Positions 1 through 9,085 of a stretch of 64,000 nt of DNA are shown one piece after another (the stretch's first letter is position 1; each line of letters begins with the position of its first letter). The notes under the pieces are model-generated. The model worked only from the letters and a program-made list of their open reading frames with translations, was not told where the DNA came from and searched no databases. The stretch comes from Paenibacillus sp. JCM 10914 (GTDB lineage: Bacteria; Bacillota; Bacilli; Paenibacillales; Paenibacillaceae), in assembly GCF_001315105.1 (NCBI RefSeq), contig NZ_BAZR01000011.1, forward strand, positions 62,001 through 126,000. Direction: 5' to 3'. A program made the translations under genes and the position numbers.

Positions 1-261
1 ATGGATCTGAACTGCACAGTAAACCTCGATGAAATGGACGGTCGCTGGGGTCATCTGAAGGAAAACTATGATGCCTATCAGTCTTCCCAGCATCATTGGG
101 TTGCAGCGCTGCAAGGCAGAGTGGAACTGCTGCCGACTGCAGAGATTGCCCTGCAGACTATGCTGATCAGCGAAGGAATCTATCTGTCTGATCGCTTGGA
201 CACCGAAGTGAGTTTTGATGAGATCGTCGCTCACTCCCAGTCGACCGCCATTCCGATCTAG
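1..261 (+). CDS. C-terminal end of a Gfo/Idh/MocA-family oxidoreductase (partial)
   Basis: The window opens inside this gene; 86 codons are readable before the TAG stop. The end of the protein, with QTMLISEGIYLSDRL followed by a short acidic helix and a stop, resembles the C-terminal segment of sugar-type NAD(P)-dependent oxidoreductases of the Gfo/Idh/MocA family. In these the last helix packs against the substrate barrel. The Rossmann domain and catalytic Lys lie outside the window, so substrate and cofactor cannot be judged. An MFS transporter follows 51 bases downstream on the same strand and may be its operon partner. The ATG at base 1 is simply an internal Met; the true start is upstream. 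The family call rests on the tail only. Confidence 0.6.
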   Translation: MDLNCTVNLDEMDGRWGHLKENYDAYQSSQHHWVAALQGRVELLPTAEIALQTMLISEGIYLSDRLDTEVSFDEIVAHSQSTAIPI

Positions 262-312
262 GCAATGGTCTTGAGAAGAAGCAATGAATAACGAGGAGGG
301 GGTTTGCTTCAC

Positions 313-1560
313 ATGACAACTCCTGCAGCCAAACCAAGCGGCAAACCATTAGCAGTCCTGAAGCGATTCAACTTTTTTCTGTACGGTACGATAGCTATCT
401 TAACGTCCTTCTTCCCGCTCTATTTTCAGGAAATCGGACTGAGCAAAATCGAAATTGGGATGATCATGGCCGGCGGTCCGTTTATCTCGATCTTTGCTAA
501 TCCGTTCTGGGGATACTGGAGTGATCGACTGCAGAATGTGAAGAAAATTCTTGTTTTCCTATTAATAGGAAATCTAATTATGACCGTGATTGTTTTTCAG
601 ATCAGGGAATATGCGATTATCTTTCTTCTGATGATGGTCTTTTTCTTCTTTAACAGCCCGACGTTCTCGCAGAGCAACAGCTTGATTCTGAATGCGATTG
701 AAGGGACCAAATATAAGTTCGGCGCTTTCCGCCTCTGGGGATCGCTGGGCTGGGCGATTATTGCAGTTGCTGCAGGGCCGGTCATCAGCCGAACAGGCAT
801 TTTAAATCTGTGGGTGCTGTATGGCATTCTGATGGCGGTTACCTTGCTCTTTACGATCGGCTTGCCAAGAGGGAATATCAAGACCGTTAGTCCGAAGGGA
901 GAGCGACAAAGTTATTGGAAGGTGATGTTCACCAGCAAAGTTTTCTTTATCTTTGTCGTACTGGGCGTGCTGATATCGGTGCCGAACTCGATCAATCAGA
1001 CATTTGTCTCCTTATATATTACCAACTTGGGAGGCTCCAAAGAATTAATCGGCTGGTCGGTATTTCTATCAGCGATCTTCGAGATTCCGGTATTCCTGCT
1101 GTTTGACCGCTACTTGAAGAAATCGACCAAAGTGATGTTCGCATGTCTTGTTGTCATCAGTGTGCTGTTCACGCTGCGCTGGCTGCTGATGTCGATCGTC
1201 ACCGGACCGGTGCAAATCGTCTTTATTCAAATTTTGCACTGCATCACTTTCGGCGGCTACTATTATGTAGGGACCAGCTTATCCGCCCACCTGATACCCG
1301 AGCAGTACCGAGCCACAGGACAGGCGATTTACGCGCTCACCTGGGGTGGCATTTCTGGTATTATTGCCGGACTGTTCGGCGGCTGGATGTTCGAATCGCT
1401 TGGACCGCGCATGATGTATGAAATTGGCGCCATGATCTCCATCGCCGGCGTAGTAGGATTCCTGGTGATGTGGTTATGGCTAAGAAACACGGACAAAACA
1501 AGCCGGAGCGATGCTGAAGCCCCAGAAGCCGGTTCCAAAGCAACATCTGCATCTTCCTAA
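313..1560 (+). CDS. MFS transporter, 12 TM segments
   Basis: A 415-residue major facilitator superfamily carrier, probably a proton-coupled symporter or exporter in the cytoplasmic membrane. Its first helices (LYGTIAILTSFFPLYFQ) and the loop FWGYWSDRL match the MFS_1-like subgroup that includes 3-phenylpropionate and nucleoside-type carriers. About twelve hydrophobic segments are spread over the full length, with a charged loop near residue 200 between the two six-helix halves. A TTG codon at 304 is in frame, but the GAGGAGGGGG ribosome site ends at about base 300 and fits the ATG at 313 better. The hydrophilic Ala/Ser-rich tail is dispensable in appearance. The substrate cannot be told; the adjoining oxidoreductase suggests a sugar or polyol. 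A strong hairpin follows the stop. Confidence 0.85.
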   Translation: MTTPAAKPSGKPLAVLKRFNFFLYGTIAILTSFFPLYFQEIGLSKIEIGMIMAGGPFISIFANPFWGYWSDRLQNVKKILVFLLIGNLIMTVIVFQIREYAIIFLLMMVFFFFNSPTFSQSNSLILNAIEGTKYKFGAFRLWGSLGWAIIAVAAGPVISRTGILNLWVLYGILMAVTLLFTIGLPRGNIKTVSPKGERQSYWKVMFTSKVFFIFVVLGVLISVPNSINQTFVSLYITNLGGSKELIGWSVFLSAIFEIPVFLLFDRYLKKSTKVMFACLVVISVLFTLRWLLMSIVTGPVQIVFIQILHCITFGGYYYVGTSLSAHLIPEQYRATGQAIYALTWGGISGIIAGLFGGWMFESLGPRMMYEIGAMISIAGVVGFLVMWLWLRNTDKTSRSDAEAPEAGSKATSASS

Positions 1561-1590
1561 TCTCCGCGCGCGAAAATTAGGAATCAAGAG

Positions 1591-1626
1591 AAATAGCGGT
1601 GGGGAAGAGACTCCCACACCGCTATT
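1591..1626. terminator. bidirectional intrinsic terminator
   Basis: AAATAGCGGTG pairs perfectly with CACCGCTATTT, extended inward by GGG/CCC around a short loop. A-rich and T-rich flanks lie on both sides. It sits between the convergent MFS and YheC/D genes and can serve both strands. Confidence 0.85.
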
Positions 1627-1643
1627 TGTTATGCAGCCATGAT

Positions 1644-2398
1644 TTATTTCGTTCTTCCGTATTGCTTGCCGTAAGCGACGGCGCGTTTGTATAAACTTTG
1701 ATCTTTTAAATATTTGAGCGGATAGAATTGCGGACGGGTGTTGACCTCAAGAATCCATGGTCTGCCCTTGGAATCAATGGCCACATCCAAGCCGAGTTCC
1801 TTGAAACCTTTGTAATGACGGTCGAAGTTGTGTCCGGTGGCAACCCCCAATTCCTTCAATTCCGATTCCATCTGCTGGATGAAAGAGCGTCGAAGCCTGC
1901 TCTAGCCATGGTCCTATTAAATGTGCCGATGGTGCCGCCTTGATTATAGTTCGTAGCTACTTTGCTCGGATTGCCGATTTTGGTGAACAACACCGTGCTG
2001 ACCCAATTTCCTTGCGTAGTCTTCTGCACCATCACCCGGGTGTCGAACGGTTTGCCGTTGCTTTTGGCTAAGCGGATTCCTTTTTGAAGCAGGTAAGGAC
2101 GGGAACCCGCATGTCGGTTTAATTCTCGGAACAACTGATCGGTATTCTCGTAGGTGGTTTTCTTTGTATTCAACTGTTTTTGATAACCTTGGTCTGTTTT
2201 GCGAATACGAATAATGTTGTTACCGCCAGATCCGCCCGTCGGTTTGAAATAGACATTCGCGTAATCAGATAGCATGGATTTTAGGTTTTTCTTACTGAAT
2301 GGTAGGGTCGCCGGTATATATTTCCGGAAGTAAGCTTCTTCCATGAGCCACTGGGTTTTCTTCCATTTGCTTTTAATAGAGCTGCTTTTGTATTTCAT
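1644..2398 (-). pseudogene. YheC/YheD-family ATP-grasp protein, one-base frameshift
   Basis: The family (YheC/YheD, spore-coat-associated ATP-grasp proteins of Bacilli) is recognisable from a glycine-rich ATP-grasp loop (FKPTGGSGGNNI), the segment FDTRVMVQK and the C-terminal metal/ATP motif WILEVNTRPQ. The N-terminal part is open from the start to about 1887 and then runs into a stop; the C-terminal part continues in the next frame. One extra T in the TTT run (AAA at 1882-1884 on the + strand) restores GFDALFIQQMESEL and a 251-residue protein. The start at 2398 is chosen because GAGGTGAG lies 9-10 bases upstream; an earlier ATG at 2434 would translate that ribosome site. ATP-grasp enzymes join carboxylates to amines or thiols, but the substrate of this family is unknown. 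Probably functional with a sequence error. Confidence 0.8.
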
Positions 2399-2479
2399 AG
2401 CAGAAAGGCTCACCTCTTCTTTTTTTGACAGCATATGCCGAAAAAGTAGACGGAGCCTCCACGATGGCCTTAAATGAAA

Positions 2480-2872
2480 TTATTTGTTTGAAAACAATTT
2501 TTTATCGAAGAACAATATGATGATAAATAACACCGCAGCGATAAGCAGAATCGAAGCTGGAATGATAAAGCCTAGCAAGGTTGCTGTATTCTGCATTTGA
2601 TAATAGAGCAGCATGCCGATTGGCATCAGTCCGCCACCGATCATGCTGGTCAAGAAGTGAAGGGAAGCCGTCTTCTTCATACTGAGCTTCTCTCTAAATA
2701 CATAGTAGAACATACCGTAGGCGAACAAGGTCAGCCAGCCGACTACCAGAATATGGGCGTGTCCGGCTACCATGCTGTAACTGCTTCTGCCTGCCATGTC
2801 AGCTCCGATGAGAGCGCCCATTAGCATATATATAGCTGCGATACGCATCAGCCATTTACCGTAATTCAACAT
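2480..2872 (-). CDS. Small four-helix membrane protein with HAH...GW motif
   Basis: A 130-residue protein with four hydrophobic segments (about residues 5-22, 36-55, 70-88 and 97-120) and a basic C-terminus, so an integral membrane protein. The second helix carries GHAHILVVGW. It resembles the heme-binding helix of subunit I in heme-copper oxidases and nitric oxide reductases, but the other ligands of those enzymes are absent, so this is at most a distant or partial relative. The start at 2872 is preferred because GGGGGG sits seven bases upstream; the longer ATG at 2893 lacks a site. It is a single gene oriented away from the MmcQ/YjbR gene. Function is unknown; a heme- or metal-binding role is inference from one motif. 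Confidence 0.6.
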   Translation of the reverse strand: MLNYGKWLMRIAAIYMLMGALIGADMAGRSSYSMVAGHAHILVVGWLTLFAYGMFYYVFREKLSMKKTASLHFLTSMIGGGLMPIGMLLYYQMQNTATLLGFIIPASILLIAAVLFIIILFFDKKLFSNK

Positions 2873-3015
2873 GTTTGAATCCCCCCTGTACATGAATCCA
2901 CTTCAATATACAGGAGATATATGAACGGAGCATGAACAAACTTTGTACAGCAATTGAACAGGCGGATACCATTTACTATAATCAAGGTTGAGCCATATTA
3001 AGGAGTGAATGTGTT

Positions 3016-3378
3016 ATGCGAAGTCCGCTCATTGCCTACTGCCTGTCGAAAAAAGCCGCTACCGAGGATTATCCTTTCGGACCCGAACCACTTGTGATGA
3101 AGGTAGCGAACAAGATGTTCGCGTTATTAGTGATAGCTAACGGAGAGGTCAGTCATATTTCCCTCAAATGCGATCCATTGATCGCAGAGAATTTGCGTGA
3201 GCAGCATGACGCGGTGCAGCCCGGGTATCACTTGAACAAAAAACATTGGAACACCGTGACGATCGATGGTTCATTAACCGAATCCGATTTGCACGATATG
3301 ATTGATCATTCATACGATCTGGTCGTGAAGAGTCTGCCGAAAGCGAAGCAGTTGGCGATCAGCCAACGGTTAGTGTAG
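3016..3378 (+). CDS. MmcQ/YjbR-family protein
   Basis: A 120-residue cytoplasmic protein of the MmcQ/YjbR family, which has a CyaY-like fold and is often described as DNA-binding. The N-terminal YCLSKKAATEDYPFGPE and the segments KMFALLVI, ISLKCDP, PGYHLNKKHWNTV and LHDMIDHSYDLV follow the family order over its whole length. AGGAGTG lies about ten bases before the ATG. No operon partner is visible. Family identity is confident; the cellular role of the family is not established. Confidence 0.88.
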   Translation: MRSPLIAYCLSKKAATEDYPFGPEPLVMKVANKMFALLVIANGEVSHISLKCDPLIAENLREQHDAVQPGYHLNKKHWNTVTIDGSLTESDLHDMIDHSYDLVVKSLPKAKQLAISQRLV

Positions 3379-3495
3379 CCTAGGAGATTTACAAAGGCCT
3401 CATGCCAAGCGTGCCCACTCTATGAATCTATTCGGGTCTATCATTTCATAATATAGTTAAGCATTGAATTCTATCCGCGAAGAAGGTTAACTGAC

Positions 3496-4847
3496 ATGGG
3501 ATTATGGGTACGTGAACGTGGTTTTTACAAACGCTTTTTCTGGTTGACACTTATAATCGGGATGCAGAACCTGATATCGGTCGGCGTGAATTTATCGGAT
3601 AATGTGATGCTGGGAGGGTACAGTGAATCCGCGCTCTCGGGTGTAGCGCTGGCGACGCAAATCCAGTTCTTGCTGCATATGCTCGTCATGGGTGTGTGCG
3701 AGGGGCTCGTCATTATGTCGTCCAGATTCTGGGGAGCCAAGGACATGGATTCCATCAAAAAATCAGCCAGCATCGGCATGCGTCTCACCATTGCGCTTAG
3801 TTTGGTGATGTGGGCGGTTATTTTCTTTCTTCCGCACGAAGTGCTGTCCATCTTTACGAAGGATGCGAACGTGATCGCGGCCGGGGCTGAATACTTGAGC
3901 ATCATCTGCTTCTCCTACGTGTTCTTTGCGATTACCAGTTCTCTGCTGGCCACCCTGCGAAGTGTCGAGACGGTCAAAATCGGCTTTGTTGTCTCGCTGT
4001 CCACGCTTATCATTAATATTATTCTGAATTATATTCTCATATACGGCTACTTGGGATTCCCGGAGCTCGGCGTGGCGGGCTCGGCGATTGCAACGCTGAC
4101 GGCAAGAGTCATCGAATGCGTAATCGTCATACTGTACATCAAGCGGTTTGATCGGAAAATCATGTTGAAGCTGCAGGACTTCCTGCAGTTTGATGCTGCA
4201 CTCTTCAAGCAGTACATCCGCGTCGCTCGCCGATTCTAATGTCCAATGCGATATGGGGGCTGGCGATGGGCGCCCAGACGGCGATCCTCGGGCATATGGG
4301 TGAATCCGCGATTGCCGCCAATAGCATCGCCAATACGATCTTTCAGATGGTGACGGTTATCGTGTATGCATCAGCCAGTGCAACCGCCGTCATTATAGGT
4401 AAGACCATTGGCGAGGGACGGATGGGTACGATCAAAACTTATGCCAAGACATTGCAGCTCCTGTATGTGCTGTTAGGCCTGGTTACGGGTGCGGTGTTGT
4501 TCTTCATCAAGGACTACGTCCTTGGACTGTACGCGATTTCCAGTGAGGCCAAGACTCTTGCGCTTCATTTCATGACCGTCCTGTCGATTACCGTTGTAGG
4601 TACGGCTTATCAGATGCCGGCGTTGACGGGCATCGTGCGCAGTGGGGGCGACACCCGATTCGTTCTATATAATGACCTGATCTTCATGTGGCTTATCGTA
4701 CTGCCCTCTTCGGCCTTATGCGCTTTCGTGTTTGATCTGTCGCCTCTTACGGTGTTCATCTGCCTGAAATCGGATCAGATTCTGAAGTGCTTTGTGGCCA
4801 TCGTGAAAGTGAATCGCTTCCGCTGGATTCGAGCGTTTGCTTCATAG
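3496..4847 (+). pseudogene. MATE-family efflux transporter, one-base frameshift
   Basis: MATE exporters are 12-helix cation-coupled antiporters for drugs and cationic metabolites. The first 247 codons give helices 1-6 and the start of helix 7. The frame then closes at 4239 while the remainder of the carrier continues one frame over. A single missing base near 4228-4230 explains the break: adding one base turns the junction into YIRVALPILMSNAIWG and gives a 450-residue protein, the normal family length. Typical elements are NLSDNVMLGGY early and GSAIATLTARVIE in the first half, and VRSGGDTRF late in the second half. AAGAAGG lies before the ATG. Either a real loss-of-function mutation or a sequence error; the latter fits the other frameshifts here. 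Confidence 0.82.
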
Positions 4848-4861
4848 GGATATAACATAAT

Positions 4862-4911
4862 CAGGGGCTGTTGTCGGCACGGTGTCAATCACCCACCGAG
4901 AACAGCCCCTG
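4862..4911. terminator. Inverted repeat after MATE gene, probable terminator
   Basis: CAGGGGCTGTT pairs perfectly with AACAGCCCCTG across a 28-base loop, 14 bases after the MATE stop. There is no long T-run, so termination strength is uncertain. Confidence 0.55.
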
Positions 4912-5102
4912 TTCCGGCTTTATATGGAAGGCAACCATTCAAATCCGCTCAATGAGACTGATGTTTGCTCTGCTTCATCTAGAATCAGATAAGTCGCTTG
5001 ATAACTGCTTTGCGCTGCGCAGAGCTTGCCGCCGTTATGATTCTACGCCTGTTGCAGGTGTCAGAAATGTTGGATTAGACAAGGTATATATTTTACGAGG
5101 TT

Positions 5103-5143
5103 GTTCCCTGAGAGAACGGATTCTCTCAGGGAACAGTTTTTTT
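5103..5143 (+). terminator. Strong intrinsic terminator
   Basis: A perfect 14-bp stem (GTTCCCTGAGAGAA with TTCTCTCAGGGAAC), a CGGA tetraloop and a T-run immediately after. No convincing gene lies between the MATE stop and this hairpin. The 4848-5406 stretch holds only the two hairpins and the promoter described next. Confidence 0.85.
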
Positions 5144-5332
5144 AAATACAAGTAATTATATAGGAAATTACGTATTTTGTTGTTCGAGGATGATCGATCT
5201 GATACTAAAATGTTGACAATTTCCGAACATTATGGACTGAAATCAATCCTATTGTTCTGTGATATCTGCAGTTATCCCCCAAAATTTTGCTAAAAAACAC
5301 ATTAAACTACATAAAACGCTAAATTTTTTACT

Positions 5333-5361
5333 TTGACATATGCTCACGGATACCATACGAT
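5333..5361 (+). promoter_or_regulatory. SigA-type promoter of the nucleoside transport operon
   Basis: TTGACA, a 17-base spacer and TACGAT lie 46 bases upstream of the lipoprotein ATG. An AGGAGG ribosome site follows at 5388-5393. No purine-riboswitch core was recognised in the leader. Confidence 0.6.
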
Positions 5362-5406
5362 ATGAGTATAAAAATAGTGTTTTTTATAGGAGGATAGGGT
5401 CAGGAA

Positions 5407-6453
5407 ATGAAAAAGACATGGTCAATTCTATTAACACTCGCATTATCCGTAGGGCTGCTAGCAGGTTGCGGTGGCAACAATGATTCTACTGACAATGGTA
5501 CAGCAACTGGCGGTACGGACGGATCTCAAGATAAGAAGAAACGCATTGCACTCGTACTCCCCGAGAAGATAGGTGTGAATCCATTTTTTGCTTTGATGGA
5601 TGAAGGCATTCAAAGGGCGGCTAACGATTTTGACGTTGAAGTGAAGACGATTGAATCTACCGATCCAGCTTCGATTGAACAGAATTTGCGTACAGCGGTT
5701 GCCGAGAAGTATGATTTGATCATTACCTCGACTTTCCAGATGGAGGATGCACTCAGGAAGATCGCTCCGGAGAACCCGGATGTGCCATTCGCCATCATTG
5801 ATACAGTAGTAGAACTGCCGAATGTCCGCAGTGTCGTGTTCCGTGAGCATGAAGCAGCTTATCTGCTGGGTGCGGCTGCAGGATTGGCAACACAAACCGA
5901 CAAAGTAGGTAACGTCGTAGCTGACGATATTCCGATCATGCATAAATACATGACTGGTTTTGCTGAAGGTGCCAAATCGGTCAATCCTGACGTAGAAATC
6001 TTAGTCAACTTCGTAGGTGGATTTACAGATCCAGCCAAAGCAAAAGAGCTTGCGATTCTGCAAAACTCTAAAGGTGCTGACTTTGTAGCCGGTTTATCCG
6101 CAGTAGGTGACTTGGGGATCTTTGAAGCCGCGAAGGAGAACGGATTCTATTCTTCCGGACAAGACACGGACAACACCGGCATCGATCCTGATCACGTCGT
6201 TCTGGCCCAATTGAAAGGTGCGGACGCTGTCGTATACGAAACGGTAAAAGACTTCTCAGAGAACAACTACACATTCGATATTCGTGACTACGGCCTGAAG
6301 GAAGGCGGCGTGGGTCTCACTTATGTAACGCATGAGAGCGAGACGCCGCTGAATCCGTTCATTGGACAAGAGATCGTGGATCAGCTCAAGGTGATTTCCG
6401 AAGATATTATATCTGGCAAGATTAAGGTAACCAACGCTTTGGAACAGAATTAG
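5407..6453 (+). CDS. BMP-family nucleoside ABC transporter substrate-binding lipoprotein
   Basis: A 348-residue lipoprotein with a signal peptide and lipobox LLAGC (Cys21), followed by a Gly/Ser/Thr/Asp-rich linker and a basic-membrane-protein (BMP/Med) domain. Family markers are ALVLPEKIGVNPFFALMDEGI, the ligand-loop region VVFREHEAAYLLGAAAGLAT and the late SSGQDTDN. BMP proteins bind nucleosides outside the membrane and deliver them to an ABC importer; NupN of Bacillus subtilis is the likely counterpart. It is the first gene of an operon with the ATPase, two permeases and a nucleoside phosphorylase, which supports nucleoside uptake. A short hairpin after the stop probably keeps its transcript level above that of the downstream genes. 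Confidence 0.9.
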   Translation: MKKTWSILLTLALSVGLLAGCGGNNDSTDNGTATGGTDGSQDKKKRIALVLPEKIGVNPFFALMDEGIQRAANDFDVEVKTIESTDPASIEQNLRTAVAEKYDLIITSTFQMEDALRKIAPENPDVPFAIIDTVVELPNVRSVVFREHEAAYLLGAAAGLATQTDKVGNVVADDIPIMHKYMTGFAEGAKSVNPDVEILVNFVGGFTDPAKAKELAILQNSKGADFVAGLSAVGDLGIFEAAKENGFYSSGQDTDNTGIDPDHVVLAQLKGADAVVYETVKDFSENNYTFDIRDYGLKEGGVGLTYVTHESETPLNPFIGQEIVDQLKVISEDIISGKIKVTNALEQN

Positions 6454-6464
6454 TTCTCACTTGA

Positions 6465-6493
6465 GACCGGCTGCACATAGGCAGTCGGTCTTT
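6465..6493 (+). terminator. Intercistronic hairpin after the binding-protein gene
   Basis: GACCGGCTGC pairs with GCAGTCGGTC (one G-U pair) over a six-base loop, followed by TTT only. Such weak hairpins behind binding-protein genes usually stabilise the upstream message or partly terminate transcription. Confidence 0.55.
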
Positions 6494-6515
6494 CATTCAG
6501 AAGGGAAAGGAAGGC

Positions 6516-8015
6516 ATGACGGTAATGCTACTCCAGATGGACAGTATCACGAAGAAATATGGCGAATTCAGCGCAAACCGCAGCATTGATTTTTCGCTTG
6601 CGGCCGGTGAAGTTCATGCGATTGTCGGAGAGAACGGAGCAGGCAAAACAACGTTGATGCGGATTTTGTACGGCATGGAGCAGCCTACATCCGGTACGAT
6701 TCGGATCAATGGCAAGGAAGTATCGTTTGCGAGTCCGCTGGATGCAATTCGAGGCGGAATCGGGATGGTGCATCAGCATTTCATGCTCTTTCCTTCCTTT
6801 ACCATCGCTGAGAATATCGTCATTGGCAACGAACCGGGCACGGGTGCAGCGTTCAATCGCAGGGAGGCTATTAAGACAGTAGAGGGACTGTGTGCCCAGT
6901 ACGGAATGAAGGTCGACCCAAATGCCGTCGTAAGCAGCAGCGCACCTGGCGTTCAACAGCGGGTCGAGATCTTGAAAGTGCTCTATCAGGGCGCAGAAAT
7001 CATCATTCTCGATGAACCGACCGGCGTGCTTACCCCAATTGAGGTTCAAGAGCTGCTCCAAGCGATAAAACAGCTCTCCAAGCAAGGTAAGAGCTTTATC
7101 CTGATCAGCCATAAACTGAGCGAGGTGCTGGATGTTGCGGATCGGATCACCGTTCTTCGGGACGGGGCCGTGACCGGTGTTGTCAATAAGCAAGAGACCG
7201 ATGCACATCAATTGTCCCGGCTTATGGTCGGACGTGAACTCGCCGAGTTGGATCGCGTTCCGATTACGCCGGGCGAGAAGGTGCTGGAAGTATCGGATGT
7301 GACCATTAACGGCACTAAAGGCAAGCCAGTACTAGATGCCGTTAGTCTGGACGTGCGGGCAGGCGAGATCGTAGGCATTGCCGGTATTTCCGGTAACGGA
7401 CAATCCGAATTGCTTCAGGTGATTTCGGGACTGGCTCAGGCGGACAGTGGCCGTCTCGCCGTTGCAGGCAAAGATGTCACGGGCATGTCAACAAAGGAGA
7501 TTCGGGAGCAAGGTCTGGCTCATATTCCCGAGGATCGCTATGTATGGGGAGCTAACCGGACGGCAACCGTGATGGATACGGGTCTTATGGGTCACCAACG
7601 CCGATTGCAGCAGAACGGATTCTTGAAACTCAAGGATATTCGTAAGGTTGTATCGGGCTGGGTACAGAAGTTCTCGATCAAGACGGGGTCGCTGGAGACC
7701 AGCACGCAATATCTGTCCGGCGGTAATCTGCAGAAGCTGATCGTGGCCCGGGAGCTTGAGCAGGGAACGCCGTTTCTGATTGCGGCTGAACCGACGCGCG
7801 GTGTCGATATCGGTGCGATGGAGACGATTCACGGTGAATTGCTGAAACGGCGCGAATCGGGAACAGGTATTTTGCTGGTCTCATCTGAATTAACGGAAAT
7901 ATTAAAATTATCCGATCGGGTTCTTGTCATGTATGAAGGACGAATCGTTGGGGAGTTGCCAGCGAAGGAAGCGACAGAGGAACGCGTAGGACTGCTGATG
8001 GCGGGAGGAGCTTAA
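6516..8015 (+). CDS. Nucleoside ABC transporter, double ATP-binding subunit (NupO-like)
   Basis: A 499-residue fusion of two ABC ATPase domains, the standard form in BMP-type and ribose-type importers; it drives transport from the cytoplasmic face. The first domain has Walker A GENGAGKT (38-45) and Walker B IIILDEPTG (about 162-170). The signature region reads APGVQQRVEI, one position off the usual LPVGVQQ. The second domain has GISGNGQS in place of a standard Walker A and the signature LSGGNLQK, a normal asymmetry for the family in which the second site is degenerate. It starts 62 bases after the lipoprotein gene, with a purine-rich GGGAAAGGAAGG before the ATG. The permease gene begins four bases downstream. 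Confidence 0.9.
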   Translation: MTVMLLQMDSITKKYGEFSANRSIDFSLAAGEVHAIVGENGAGKTTLMRILYGMEQPTSGTIRINGKEVSFASPLDAIRGGIGMVHQHFMLFPSFTIAENIVIGNEPGTGAAFNRREAIKTVEGLCAQYGMKVDPNAVVSSSAPGVQQRVEILKVLYQGAEIIILDEPTGVLTPIEVQELLQAIKQLSKQGKSFILISHKLSEVLDVADRITVLRDGAVTGVVNKQETDAHQLSRLMVGRELAELDRVPITPGEKVLEVSDVTINGTKGKPVLDAVSLDVRAGEIVGIAGISGNGQSELLQVISGLAQADSGRLAVAGKDVTGMSTKEIREQGLAHIPEDRYVWGANRTATVMDTGLMGHQRRLQQNGFLKLKDIRKVVSGWVQKFSIKTGSLETSTQYLSGGNLQKLIVARELEQGTPFLIAAEPTRGVDIGAMETIHGELLKRRESGTGILLVSSELTEILKLSDRVLVMYEGRIVGELPAKEATEERVGLLMAGGA

Positions 8016-8018
8016 TTC

Positions 8019-9085
8019 ATGAACAGATGGACCAAACTAACGCTTCCGCTCTTGCAGCCGATTGCGGCGATTATTGTCGCTTGCTGGCCGGAGCGATTGC
8101 GATCGTTATTGCAGGCGGGGACATCCTGCAGACCTATGCTGAGATGTGGAAGGGCGCATTCGGTGGCATGTATTTCTTCACGAATACGCTTGCCCGCGCC
8201 ACGCCGATTATTCTGATTGGTCTTGGTGCGGCACTCGCATTCCGTGCCGGTTTCTTCAATCTGGGTGCAGAGGGCCAAATGGTATTCGGTGCATTATCCG
8301 CTGCTTTGGTCGGGTTGTACATGCCGGGACCTGGCTGGCTGGTCTGCATTGTAGCCATCCTGGCCGGTATCATTGCTGGCGGATTATGGTCTGTGATGGC
8401 AGGCTACTTCGATTCGAGATTCGGGGTTAACCTGCTGATCTCTACACTCCTGCTCAATTATGTGGCTGTATTATTCGCAGGCTATCTCGTGGCTTATCCC
8501 CTTAAGGATCGCTCGGGCTCGGCGGCGATGGCACAGTCCGAAATGCTGGATAACAGCGTATGGCTGCCCAAGCTAATTGCAGGTATGCCGCTTCATATAG
8601 GTTTTGTTCTGGCTGTGTTGGCCGCCCTGATTATATTTATTCTCTTGAAGCGTTCGGTTGTTGGTTATGAGGTCCGGATGCTCGGAGGTAATCCGTTGTT
8701 CGCGCTGTTCGGCGGCGTGAAGCGCGGGCCGATGATGATTGGGGCCATGTTCGCTAGCGGAGGATTGGCTGGCCTTGGTGGTGCGGTCGAGATTCTGGGC
8801 AGCCAATATCGTTATATTGACGGGGCGCTGTCGAATGCAGATTATGCGTGGACAGGCATCATGGCCGCGCTTCTTGCCGGCTCACATCCCATCGGTACAT
8901 TAATGGCGGCAATCTTCCTGGCCGCATTGCAGACAGGCGGCATGGGCGTGGAGCGCAACACCGAAGTCCCGCTGGAAGTGGGAGCTATTATTCAGGCTGT
9001 GTTGATTCTGTTCATTTCCGCCCGCTTCACCTACAGCTTCCTAAAGCGCAGAAAGGGGACCAAAACCGATGGAACAGCTGTTTGA
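8019..9085 (+). pseudogene. Nucleoside ABC transporter permease (NupP-like), one-base frameshift
   Basis: An inner-membrane permease of the branched-chain/ribose type (BPD_transp_2). The natural start is the ATG at 8019, preceded by GGGAGGAG and encoding MNRWTKLTLPLLQPIAAIIVA. That frame is lost after about 21 codons and the rest, from LLAGAIAIVIAGG onward, is in the neighbouring frame. One missing T near 8081-8082 accounts for this and gives 355 residues. The open part carries the family motif FRAGFFNLGAEGQMVFGA and the loop EVRMLGGNPLFALFGG. It lies four bases after the ATPase and overlaps the next permease by 17 bases, so it belongs to the transporter. A sequence error is more likely than real inactivation. 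Confidence 0.85.

Noticed and set aside
4871..5155. 94-codon frame after the MATE gene
   Set aside because: It runs through two hairpins including a strong terminator, has no ribosome site and no protein-like composition.
5144..5406. Possible purine riboswitch before the nucleoside transporter
   Set aside because: The conserved core and loop words of the purine aptamer could not be found; only a promoter and ribosome site are supported.
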